Shown: positions 14,569 through 23,200 of the stretch, piece by piece | Numbering within the stretch: the stretch's first letter is position 1 | How the letters are laid out: each line of letters starts with the position of its first letter | NCBI RefSeq assembly: GCF_002968835.1 | Contig: NZ_PKQK01000001.1 | Location: 1,364,001 to 1,428,000 of the forward strand | Source: Paenibacillus sp. PCH8 | Lineage (GTDB): Bacteria; Bacillota; Bacilli; Paenibacillales; Paenibacillaceae | Direction: 5' to 3' | DNA length: 64,000 nucleotides | The notes under the pieces: model-generated | What the model saw: only the letters and a program-made list of their open reading frames with translations | Told to the model about the DNA's origin: nothing | Databases searched by the model: none | Translations under genes and position numbers: made by a program

Positions 14569-17034
14569 ATGAGCATGAAAGACAATGAACGCGGCCAACG
14601 GATAGCCATAACGGGCATAGGTGTGTTGTGTGCACTGGGCAATGAACCTCAGATCGTCTTTGAGCGGATGTTTGCAGCGGAGACGGGGATTGGGAAAGTG
14701 ACTCGTTTCAATACAGATGCGTTGTTAAGCTCGCTTGCGGGACAACTGGACGAATCCTGGCGGGCAAAGGCTCTCGCGGATACCGCAGAGCAGTCGATGG
14801 ACTGGTGTGCACGCTATGCGATTGCAGCCGCGAAGCAGGCGCTACACAGCAGTGGTCTGGCTATTGCACCAGAAGCTGCTCTTGTTCAGGCTCATGCTGG
14901 GGGGTTAGCTGATATGCCTGCAATGGTGGCTGCGACGAGTCAGGTTAATGATGCTGTGCATCCGCTTCCAGCCTCCAGGGTTGGACTGTCACTTGGAACA
15001 TGTAATGGTGGTATATTATCGCTGGAGAAGCAATGGAATCTGTCGGCACTGGATGAAGAGAATACCGCGAACTATCCCTTTTATCAGCAGGGTGATGATA
15101 CGGCACAGTGGCTCGGCGTACAGGGACCGGTGGCGACGTTAAATACGGCATGTGCCGCTAGTGGCAATGCAATCGGCTATGCCAGCGATATGATTCGCTG
15201 GGGTTATGCTGATGTCATGCTCGCAGGCGGCTCCGATCCGCTGTCGCATAGTGTATATGCCGGATTTAATGTACTCCGGGCGCTTAATCCGCTGCCTTCC
15301 TCCCCATTTGGCAGCCGTTATGGCCTTAATCTGGGCGAAGGCGCAGCATTTGTTGTGCTGGAGCGGCTCGATGCTGCTGTTCAGCGCGGGGCGACCATCT
15401 ACGCAGAGTTATGTGCATACGGGCTGAGCAATGATGCTCATCATATGACCGCACCACACCCGGAAGGGGCAGGGATGCAGCGGGCGGTGGATATGGCGCT
15501 TAATCTGGGTCAGGTTGCAAAGCGCGATATTGCGTATATTAACGCACATGGTACGGGAACACAGGCCAATGACCGCGCGGAACTGAACGGTTTGAAGCGC
15601 AGCTTCGGTGAGCAGTTAACTATTCCAGTCAGCTCAAGCAAGGCGTATTTCGGGCACAGTTTGGGTACTGCCGCTGCGCTGGAGCTTGTGACTTCGCTAT
15701 ACGCGATCAAGCAAGGTTATGTGCCAGCAACGCTTCATTTTGACACGGCGCGTGAGGGTTGCGAAGAAGTGGATATTATCCAGCACAACATGCGTCCGAT
15801 GCGTCCCAAGTATATCGTCAGCAATAATGCGGCCTTTGGCGGACATAACGTTTCGTTATTGCTACGGACCGATCTGAGTGATGTTGCAGCGCCGAATAGG
15901 GGAAATCCAGCACCCCATGCCAAGCGGCGAGTGGTTATTACGGGTATTGGTGCTGTTGGTGGGGGGCGTATCCACTCGGGCGGAATTGTGAACTGGCTTG
16001 CGGAGGCAGCTTCTTTTTCCTCTCCTATAGATGCAGCCAGCCCAGCCTCCTTTTCCCTAAAGGAATATGACAAAAGCAAATATGAGCGCAGAATGAATCA
16101 GCTGTCGCAGAATACGATTGGAGCCGCACTTGCTGCATTACAGGATGCTCATATAACCGAGCAGGAGAAGGAAGAACTTGGCTTTATTTATGGCACAGCC
16201 CGCGGCAGTACAGATAGCATCTCTCAATATCTGGAGTCTGTATTCGTGAAGGGGCCGGAATATGCGAGCAGCATATATTTCCCACACACCGTGATCAATT
16301 CGGTGGCGGGACAGACAGCCGAGAAGCTGAAGCTGCTGGGCTTCAACAGTTCGTTCAGCACAGGAGGTAACGAGGGATTAACAGCCGCGCTGTATGCAGC
16401 AGGGAAAATTCGTGAGCAGACATTAACGAGCTGTCTTATTGGCGCAGGAGATGAACGTTCCGCACTATCGAGTGACATTGATCGAGCTAAAGGCTTGCAA
16501 GCAAGTCGCTTCCATATGGTGGAAGGTAGCGTGTGTATAATGCTACGTGATGCGGAGCAAGCCGTGCATAGCGAGTCCGATATATATGCGGAATTAAGCG
16601 GCTTCGGCACAGCCTTTGGCACAGCAGCCATTGGCCTCCAGCGAGAAGCGACGCTGTGCCGGGCGGTAGCGGCAGCATTAGATGAAGCGGGCATTGGCAT
16701 GGCGCAGATTAACTGTATTTTGCTGAATACCATCGGCAGACCTGGGGAAACGGAAATAGAGCTCCAAGCCTTATCCTCATGTACCGCAGAATATTCAACG
16801 CCGCCCATCATTAGCTTCAATGCTTATGCCGGGTATGGCGAGTCCTACAGTTCGATGCTTCATCTTGCTGCGGCGGCGGAGCTAGTAAGTGGTTCAGCTG
16901 TGAGTCCATATGCGAGCGGTTCTTATGCTCATCTGGGTGTGCCACAGACAGACCGGCTCCAGCATGTTCTAGTGGTAAGCTCGACCGCCAACGGCAGCTA
17001 TTCAGCCGCAGTTGTTAGTGCGTGGAACGACTGA
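14569..17034 (+). CDS. Fused ketosynthase and chain-length-factor-like protein
   Basis: An 821-residue fusion of two thiolase-fold ketosynthases. Domain 1 (about 8-440) has the full condensing site: Cys195 (NTACAAS), His327 (HGTGT), Lys358 and His363 (KAYFGHS). Domain 2 (about 460-818) keeps the fold but has STGGNEG where the active Cys should be, NTIGRPGE in place of HGTGT, and AYAGYGES in place of KxxxxGH, so it cannot condense. This is the arrangement of KS-alpha and KS-beta (CLF) of type II polyketide synthases, here in one chain. It should extend ACP-bound acyl chains and set their length. The start could also be the ATG at 14575, 6 bases after GGGGG. Confidence 0.85.
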   Translation: MSMKDNERGQRIAITGIGVLCALGNEPQIVFERMFAAETGIGKVTRFNTDALLSSLAGQLDESWRAKALADTAEQSMDWCARYAIAAAKQALHSSGLAIAPEAALVQAHAGGLADMPAMVAATSQVNDAVHPLPASRVGLSLGTCNGGILSLEKQWNLSALDEENTANYPFYQQGDDTAQWLGVQGPVATLNTACAASGNAIGYASDMIRWGYADVMLAGGSDPLSHSVYAGFNVLRALNPLPSSPFGSRYGLNLGEGAAFVVLERLDAAVQRGATIYAELCAYGLSNDAHHMTAPHPEGAGMQRAVDMALNLGQVAKRDIAYINAHGTGTQANDRAELNGLKRSFGEQLTIPVSSSKAYFGHSLGTAAALELVTSLYAIKQGYVPATLHFDTAREGCEEVDIIQHNMRPMRPKYIVSNNAAFGGHNVSLLLRTDLSDVAAPNRGNPAPHAKRRVVITGIGAVGGGRIHSGGIVNWLAEAASFSSPIDAASPASFSLKEYDKSKYERRMNQLSQNTIGAALAALQDAHITEQEKEELGFIYGTARGSTDSISQYLESVFVKGPEYASSIYFPHTVINSVAGQTAEKLKLLGFNSSFSTGGNEGLTAALYAAGKIREQTLTSCLIGAGDERSALSSDIDRAKGLQASRFHMVEGSVCIMLRDAEQAVHSESDIYAELSGFGTAFGTAAIGLQREATLCRAVAAALDEAGIGMAQINCILLNTIGRPGETEIELQALSSCTAEYSTPPIISFNAYAGYGESYSSMLHLAAAAELVSGSAVSPYASGSYAHLGVPQTDRLQHVLVVSSTANGSYSAAVVSAWND

Positions 17035-17134
17035 TAAGCGTATGTGAGCAGCGGGTTTCTTTTCAAAATCATCGACATCATAGACATCATCATAATCATT
17101 AATAGAAGGTTAATACCTGAGGAGGCACATACGA

Positions 17135-17440
17135 ATGGGTGTAGAGCAGATTTTGGATATGGATACCGTTAAGCTGACGATCAAGCAAAAGTTGTTAATT
17201 GACAGACTTAGACTTGAGGATATAACAGTAGAGGAAATTGCGGACGATCTGATTTTGTTCGGTGAGGGGCTGGGCCTCGATTCGGTTGAAGCATTTGAGG
17301 TGATGGTCGGTATGGAGGAGTTGTACGGGGTGGCGGTAGAGCAGATTCCGGCGGATGAATTGAAAATTCATCTGAAGGATGTGCAGTCCATTGCGGAGCT
17401 GATTATGGCAAGTCGGCAGAATGGAACAGAAGGATCATGA
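17135..17440 (+). CDS. Acyl carrier protein
   Basis: A 101-residue carrier protein with the phosphopantetheine attachment serine at residue 50 in GLDSVEAFE. AGGAGG lies about 10 bases upstream of the ATG. The stop overlaps the next start (ATGA), so carrier and ketoreductase are coupled. The N-terminus is longer than in FabF-linked housekeeping ACPs and the core is acidic as expected. It should hold the growing acyl chain for the KS-CLF protein upstream and the reductase downstream. No phosphopantetheinyl transferase or acyltransferase gene is visible in the cluster, so those functions would come from primary metabolism. Confidence 0.92.
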   Translation: MGVEQILDMDTVKLTIKQKLLIDRLRLEDITVEEIADDLILFGEGLGLDSVEAFEVMVGMEELYGVAVEQIPADELKIHLKDVQSIAELIMASRQNGTEGS

Positions 17441-18180
17441 CCTTCCAGGATCACGTCATTCTGATTACGGGTGTAACACGCGGCATTGGCCGGGCTATCG
17501 CCCTGAGATTCATGGCGGAAGGTGCTGTCGTTGCCGGTATTTACGCACGGGATGATGAAGCAGCCGAGCAGTTGAAGGACATTGCGAAGGAAGCTGGCGG
17601 GCAGATCAGCTTGTACAAAGGTTCTGTCAGCGATCAGGCTTGGGTAGCCGAGGTGATGAAAGACATCGTGGATACGTATGGTCAGCTGGATGTGCTAGTC
17701 AACAATGCAGGACGTACGAGTGATCATATGGCACTCTTCATGGAAGAGCAGCAGTGGCAGGAAGTGCTGGATACGAACTTTATCGGTACCTGCTACTGTT
17801 CGCAGGAAGCCGTGAGTTATATGCTGCGTCAAGGAAAGGGCGCCATTATTAATATGGTGTCCGTCAGCGGCATTTATGGCCGTGAAGGCCAGACGAATTA
17901 TGCTGCTTCCAAAGGTGCCATTATGGGCCTGACGAAGCTGTATGCCCGGCTGTATGCCTCGCAGAATATTCATGTTAGTGCCATCGCGCCAGGCATGATT
18001 GATACGGATATGGCCCAAGGCGTTCCGACAGAGAAAATGGCAGACTTCCTGAGACATACAGCAGTCGGGAGGCTTGGTTCAGTCGAAGAGGTAACCGATG
18101 CGGTTATGTATTTGGCGGGGCCCATGGCCAGTTATCACGCAGGTCATACGTTGAAACTGGATGGCGGATTCTTGCGTTAA
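17437..18180 (+). CDS. fabG: 3-oxoacyl-ACP reductase (FabG-like SDR)
   Basis: A 247-residue short-chain dehydrogenase with the cofactor loop TGVTRGIG (residues about 9-16), NNAG at about 89, catalytic Ser and YAASK, and a C-terminal DGGF. It begins with the ATGA overlap with the ACP gene. It should reduce 3-ketoacyl-ACP with NADPH to the 3-hydroxyacyl form. No dehydratase or enoyl reductase is present in the cluster, so the local product would be a hydroxylated or partly reduced chain unless primary FabZ/FabI act on it. A degenerate SDR follows directly, possibly as its partner. Confidence 0.9.
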   Translation: MTFQDHVILITGVTRGIGRAIALRFMAEGAVVAGIYARDDEAAEQLKDIAKEAGGQISLYKGSVSDQAWVAEVMKDIVDTYGQLDVLVNNAGRTSDHMALFMEEQQWQEVLDTNFIGTCYCSQEAVSYMLRQGKGAIINMVSVSGIYGREGQTNYAASKGAIMGLTKLYARLYASQNIHVSAIAPGMIDTDMAQGVPTEKMADFLRHTAVGRLGSVEEVTDAVMYLAGPMASYHAGHTLKLDGGFLR

Positions 18181-18205
18181 GCATGATTGGAATGGGGGAA
18201 CGACG

Positions 18206-18937
18206 ATGAAGAACGTATTGTTGCATCATGCCGAATCGGCTTCAGGCACAGCGATCGCGCTGTATTTGCTACAGCGGGATATGCGTGTCACGGCAAGCTT
18301 TCAGATGGCATCGCAGGCTGACGCGTTTAGAGACAACTTGCCGCCGCAATGGCAGGATCAAGTTCATACGATTGTTGCACCAGTCATTGAAATGAAAGCC
18401 ATTGAATCGCTGGTAGCGGAGCACGCCGCGCAAATGCAAGGACTTGATCTATATATCCACGGTAACCATTGGGTAGATGAATTGGAAGAGCTACGGCATA
18501 ATCCTGCTGATTTTGCTCTGCAAAGTTACGGGTTGCTACATGAGCTGTTCATGTACAGCCGGGCAGCAGGAGCTGTAATGGCTCGCAAGCAGCGGGGGCA
18601 GATTATTGTGCCGATGTTGGCGGATTCACTGTATTACAACGGCTTTCCTTCCTCCCCGGTGTATAACCAGGGAGCGCTTGCTTTTGTCAAAAGCTTCGCC
18701 AAGGAACTCTCTCCATTCCGGGTTAGCGTCAATGCAATGACGTTTGGATATTTTCAGAGAGAGAACAACGTGTCCACCGGACGCAATCAACGCAAAGCGT
18801 TTGATATATATGCCTTAAAACCGCCAGTGCCAGCATTGGAAGAATTGGTCGAAGGGTTGGGTCTGCTTATTGATTACGGGCATGGGATGAGTGGTCAAAA
18901 TACGACATGGGGTTACGGGATTCAGTCTGTTCTCTAG
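18206..18937 (+). CDS. Degenerate SDR-fold protein, probably catalytically inactive
   Basis: A 243-residue protein with SDR fold features but without the working residues. The glycine-rich loop reads HHAESASG instead of TGxxxGxG, and the YxxxK motif reads YNQGA, with Ala for the essential Lys. The overall layout (DLYIHGNHW at the NNAG strand, VPMLAD before the Tyr, VSVNAMTFG after) still follows FabG. ATG at 18206 with GGGGGAA upstream. It follows the active reductase by 25 bases. The cluster thus has an active/inactive pair for both the condensing and the reducing enzyme. I infer a scaffold, dimer partner or substrate-gating role; a changed catalytic mechanism is possible. Confidence 0.7.
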   Translation: MKNVLLHHAESASGTAIALYLLQRDMRVTASFQMASQADAFRDNLPPQWQDQVHTIVAPVIEMKAIESLVAEHAAQMQGLDLYIHGNHWVDELEELRHNPADFALQSYGLLHELFMYSRAAGAVMARKQRGQIIVPMLADSLYYNGFPSSPVYNQGALAFVKSFAKELSPFRVSVNAMTFGYFQRENNVSTGRNQRKAFDIYALKPPVPALEELVEGLGLLIDYGHGMSGQNTTWGYGIQSVL

Positions 18938-18991
18938 CTGAACATGAGGACGCGACTTGGCTGAAAGGTAATCTTTGAAAGAGGCGGGCAT

Positions 18992-19213
18992 ATGGAGCAC
19001 CAGCAGGCCGAGAACAATCATAAAGAGGAAATCAGGCAGGTCGATGAACTGTTAGAAGCAGAACTGGAAGAGGTTGTTGGAGGTCTGGCAACCGTCTCTA
19101 TTCCACGCTGCAGACTTTGCTACGTTCGTATTGCTGTGTATGATATGACCGTATGCGCAGTTTGCTTTCGCAAAACTCAAGTTTCACATGGAGGGGAGGA
19201 TGGCCAGCAATGA
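18992..19213 (+). CDS. Small GG-leader peptide with two CxxC motifs
   Basis: A 73-residue peptide. The N-terminal 31 residues are acidic and end in LEEVVGG, which matches the ELExVxGG cleavage motif of the NHLP precursors in the same cluster, but the NHLP body is missing. The 42-residue remainder has CRLC and CAVC separated by 12 residues, a zinc-knuckle or redox-like spacing, and an acidic C-terminus. GAGGCGGG precedes the ATG. Its stop overlaps the start of the binding-lipoprotein gene (ATGA), so the two are translationally coupled. It could be a fourth product, a signalling peptide sensed through the lipoprotein and kinase, or an intracellular metal-binding adaptor. Confidence 0.65.
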   Translation: MEHQQAENNHKEEIRQVDELLEAELEEVVGGLATVSIPRCRLCYVRIAVYDMTVCAVCFRKTQVSHGGEDGQQ

Positions 19214-20208
19214 TCGGTACATACGGTCGCTTGGCCTTCTGCTTGTTTTTGGTGTTGGCAATATCCATATTGACGACATCATGTGCAAGCAAGTTACAAC
19301 AGGGCTATTCATTGGAGTCAGAACAACATGTTGAAACGGAAAGCTCAGCTGTCACCAGCCCAACTCCGGTAGATTCTTCGGCTCCGTCTGTGAAAGAGGG
19401 AGTGGACGACAAGAAGAATGGTGAGGGCAAAACAGAACTCCCAGTGTATACCCAACAGCAATTAAAAGCGTACCCGTCGGATATTCGGGACATTCTGAGC
19501 AGAGGCAAACTTCGGGTCGCCCTCTATCACGAGGACCGCTATCCTTTTTTTTATGTTGATGATCAGGGTGTGTTGCGGGGAAGCGATGTGGATCTGGCCA
19601 ATGATATTGCATTCAAGCTTGGCGTGCATGCTGAATTTATTCGTACAGCCGATTCATTTGATGAAGTCATTCATCAAGTGTCCACGAGTAAGGTGGATAT
19701 TGGCGTATCCAAGCTGAGTATGACATTGGAGCGGGCGAAGCGGGTATTATTTTCTGATGCTTATCTGAATTTGAAACAAGCACTGCTGATTAACCGCTTG
19801 CAGCTTGCGGCAATGGATGATCAGGGTGATGTTACTGATCCACTTGCACTCATCCAAGGACGAGGCGAACGAATTGGTATTGTGGCAGGGACCTCTTATG
19901 TGGGTTTTGCACATGATCTTTTTCCCGATCAAAATCAGATGGGCTATCTTAACTCGGCAGAGCTATTTGATGGAGTGCGGAAGGGAGATGTGCTGGCAGT
20001 CGTATATGATGCTTTTGAAATTTCCCGTTATCTCAAAAAGTTCCCGGCGTATGCCCTTCAATTGCAATTTGTCCAACTGGATGATCATGATGATGATATT
20101 GCCATTGCAGTTGATCCGCAGCGGTATCATCTCCACCAGTGGATTAACACGTATCTTCATATGGAGAAAAAGGAAATTGAAAAACACTTTGAAAACAATG
20201 AACTATAG
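19210..20208 (+). CDS. Amino-acid-type substrate-binding lipoprotein (SBP_bac_3)
   Basis: A 332-residue lipoprotein: signal peptide with lipobox LTTSC, a low-complexity linker (about 25-75, rich in Ser, Glu, Lys), then a type II binding fold starting at ILSRGKLRVALYHEDRYPFFYVD. The core has the usual GSDVDLANDIA and LTLERA-like SMTLERA patterns. ATG at 19210 is coupled to the preceding peptide gene. No permease follows; instead a hybrid sensor kinase gene begins 89 bases later. This order suggests a surface receptor that reports to the kinase, although direct contact is inference. Confidence 0.85.
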   Translation: MIGTYGRLAFCLFLVLAISILTTSCASKLQQGYSLESEQHVETESSAVTSPTPVDSSAPSVKEGVDDKKNGEGKTELPVYTQQQLKAYPSDIRDILSRGKLRVALYHEDRYPFFYVDDQGVLRGSDVDLANDIAFKLGVHAEFIRTADSFDEVIHQVSTSKVDIGVSKLSMTLERAKRVLFSDAYLNLKQALLINRLQLAAMDDQGDVTDPLALIQGRGERIGIVAGTSYVGFAHDLFPDQNQMGYLNSAELFDGVRKGDVLAVVYDAFEISRYLKKFPAYALQLQFVQLDDHDDDIAIAVDPQRYHLHQWINTYLHMEKKEIEKHFENNEL

Positions 20209-20236
20209 AAAAATGCTATGGTATGATGCATAGGTG

Positions 20237-20262
20237 AGCACGATGGCTGTGCTATTTTATTT
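20237..20262 (+). terminator. Weak terminator or attenuator before the hybrid kinase gene
   Basis: A 5-bp stem (AGCAC / GTGCT) with a 7-base loop followed by ATTTTATTT. It is short, so partial read-through from the biosynthetic genes into the kinase gene is likely. Confidence 0.4.
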
Positions 20263-20297
20263 GATGGATAAAAGGGGTAATCAGCGGTGAAGCTGCT

Positions 20298-23200
20298 ATG
20301 AGAAAACGTGTATCCTTCCTCTACTATTGCATTCCGGTAGTTCTCGCTGTATGTATATTTATTATCCTGATGGCTTTTCAATTGAATTCAGATGAAGACA
20401 AGCCTCAAGCGAGCAGGGGTAAGCTTACGATTACGTCACAGGAGCAGATTCTGGGTGAGGGTAGCCGGCTGGACGGAGAATGGGAGTTTTATTGGAATCA
20501 ATTGCTGGAGCCTGATGATTTTGCAGCAGGCAGAGCAGGCCAAGCGGAGTACCTTACCGTTCCCAGCTCATGGGATAAGAGTGAAGCTGGCGGAGAGAGA
20601 CGTCCAAGCAAAGGGTACGCCACCTATCATCTTAGGGTACAACTACCACAGTCGGACACCGAACTGGGACTGATCACCAAAGGCATTACGACGGCCCACC
20701 GAATCTGGATCAATGGGAAACTGGTGTCCGAAAGTGGTGTTGTAGGCCGCAGCGAGTCAGAGGCGAATCCATATATGGTTCCGTCGCTGCTTCGATTGGA
20801 AGCAGGGCTCAAGGAGGCAGACATTGTCATTCAGGTGTCTAACTACACGCAGCGCAAAGCGGGTTTGTTTGCTTCACTAACCTTGGGGAATTACGACAGT
20901 CTGAATCATAATATGAAACAGAAGCTCGTGTTCGAAAGCCTGTTAATTGGCTGTGTGCTTATTATGGGGCTGTACCACATTCTTTTATTTGTCCTCTTGC
21001 GCAAAAATTGGGAATCTTTATTTTTTGGCCTGATTTGTGTTTTGCTAGCTATGAAAAACAGTGCTCAATCTCAATACATAGTATCCATCTTTCTCCAAGG
21101 GCTCAATGATAATGCCTTTATCAAAATTGAATATATCGGATTTCTCGGGAGTGCCCCGTTATTTGTGTTGTTTTTCTATTACAGTTTCCCAGATCAAATG
21201 ACGAAACGGCTGCGAAATGTATTAATGGTTCCAGGCGTGCTGCTCACCTTGTTCATTATGGTATCTCCGGTTCAGGTATATACGAAGTTGGCAGGGGTCA
21301 TGCAGGTTTATGCGACCGTGATCGGTTTTGTGCTGATACAGTATGTAATTAAGGCTGCGATCCATAGAATGTCCGGTGCCAATCTCATGTTGGCAGGTAC
21401 CTTTGTCTTCTTCATTACCGTTATTAATGATATTTTGATGAGCAATCAGACCATTAGAACAGGTATTTATTTTCCATATGGACTGTTGTTTCTCATTATT
21501 TGTTTATCCGTCATTGTATCGATCAAATTCTCCAATGCAATCAAAACCAATGAACGTTTATCGTCACGCCTGCTTGATCTGGATAAAGTAAAGGACGAGT
21601 TTCTCGCGAATACCTCACATGAACTCCGCACGCCGCTGAATGGCATTATCGGACTGGCACAATCCCTATTGTACAGTATGGATGATCGGATGGAGGATAA
21701 CCAGCGTGTGCATCTCAACATGATTGTATCGAGCGGTCAGCGTATGTCCTATTTGATTAATGATATTCTGGACTACGCTCTGTTGAATAATAATGATATG
21801 CGATTACATATTGTCAAAATTGATCTGCACCAACTGACGCAGGTGGTGCTAACCGTTGTCAAGCCACTGGTCACTGGCAGAAGTCTGGTGTTGAACAATC
21901 ATATTGGCACGGATTTTCCGCCGATCTATGCAGATGACAATCGAATGCAGCAAATTTTATTCAATCTAATTGGCAATGCGATCAAGTATACGCCCTCTGG
22001 GCATGTGGTTGTAAGTGCAACCTATCATCGTGATTATGTAGAGATTCGTGTCGAGGATACGGGCATCGGTATAGCGGAGGACAAGTTCGAAATGATCTTC
22101 AACCCGTTCGAGAAGCTTGAATCTATTGATGATACAGGAACAGGCCTTGGTCTCAAAATTACGAAGCAACTTGTCGAATTGCATGGAGGGGAAATTAACG
22201 TATCCTCAAAGGTAGGGAAAGGCTCCCTGTTCAGCTTTACGATTCGTAATCAGTTGGTAAATGGTTCAACTGAGCGGTTGCCAGAGCAAAATAAGCCAAG
22301 CAGGATGGCTCTGTTCATCAAGCAAAAGTCTGACAATAACATGGATGAATCCGCGGCAACGGCTTCATATACCCGATCAGAGGGCAGCTCGGACTTACAT
22401 ATGTCGGAGCAGCGTCCCTATCGCGTGCTTGTTGTAGATGACGAGCCGGTCAATCTGCAAGTGGCCATTCAACAACTGACCTCTTTATCCTGTGTGTTTG
22501 AGATAGCTAGTAGTGGTGCTGAAGTGCTAGCACGTATGGATGAATTACATGAAGTTGATCTGGTGATTGCGGATCTGATGATGATCGGTATGTCGGGGTA
22601 TGAGCTGTGCGGATTGATCCGGGAAAAATATAGTTTAATTGAGCTGCCGATCCTGATTATGACAGCAAGTAATCGAGATCAGACGATTGAAGCTTGCTTC
22701 AGAGCGGGCGCGAATGATTATATATCGAAGCCGATTGGTCGTAATGAGCTGGTGAGTCGTGTTCTGACGCTGTTGCAATTGAAGAGATCGGTTGAGGAAT
22801 TAAGCCTGAATGCACATCAGCTTGCTGAACTGAACGAGCAACTATCCGAACTGAACACCAATCTGGAATATCGTATTCATGAGCGCACCATGGAATTGGA
22901 ACGCAAAAACAAAAATTTAAGCTTGCTGGAGCTATCCCGCAGGCGTTTACTTAGCGATATTTCCCATGAGCTTCGTACACCGATGACAGCCATTCAAGGC
23001 TATGTGGAGGCAATTGTATCTGGACTGGTAGAACAGGAAGAGGATAAAAACAGATATTTGCAGATGGTTCTAGTCAAAGCGCTGGGCTTAAACCGTCTGA
23101 TTCATGATCTATTCGAGTTGTCACGACTGGAGTCAGGCAAATCCGAAATGGTCTTCCTCATGATGACACTTCAGGAGCTGGTAATGAAAATCAAGGATAA

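Noticed and set aside
20286..20300. Four-codon leader peptide (GTG AAG CTG CTA TGA) overlapping the kinase start
   Set aside because: It has a ribosome site and an ATGA overlap, but such a short frame arises easily by chance; noted only as possible coupling.
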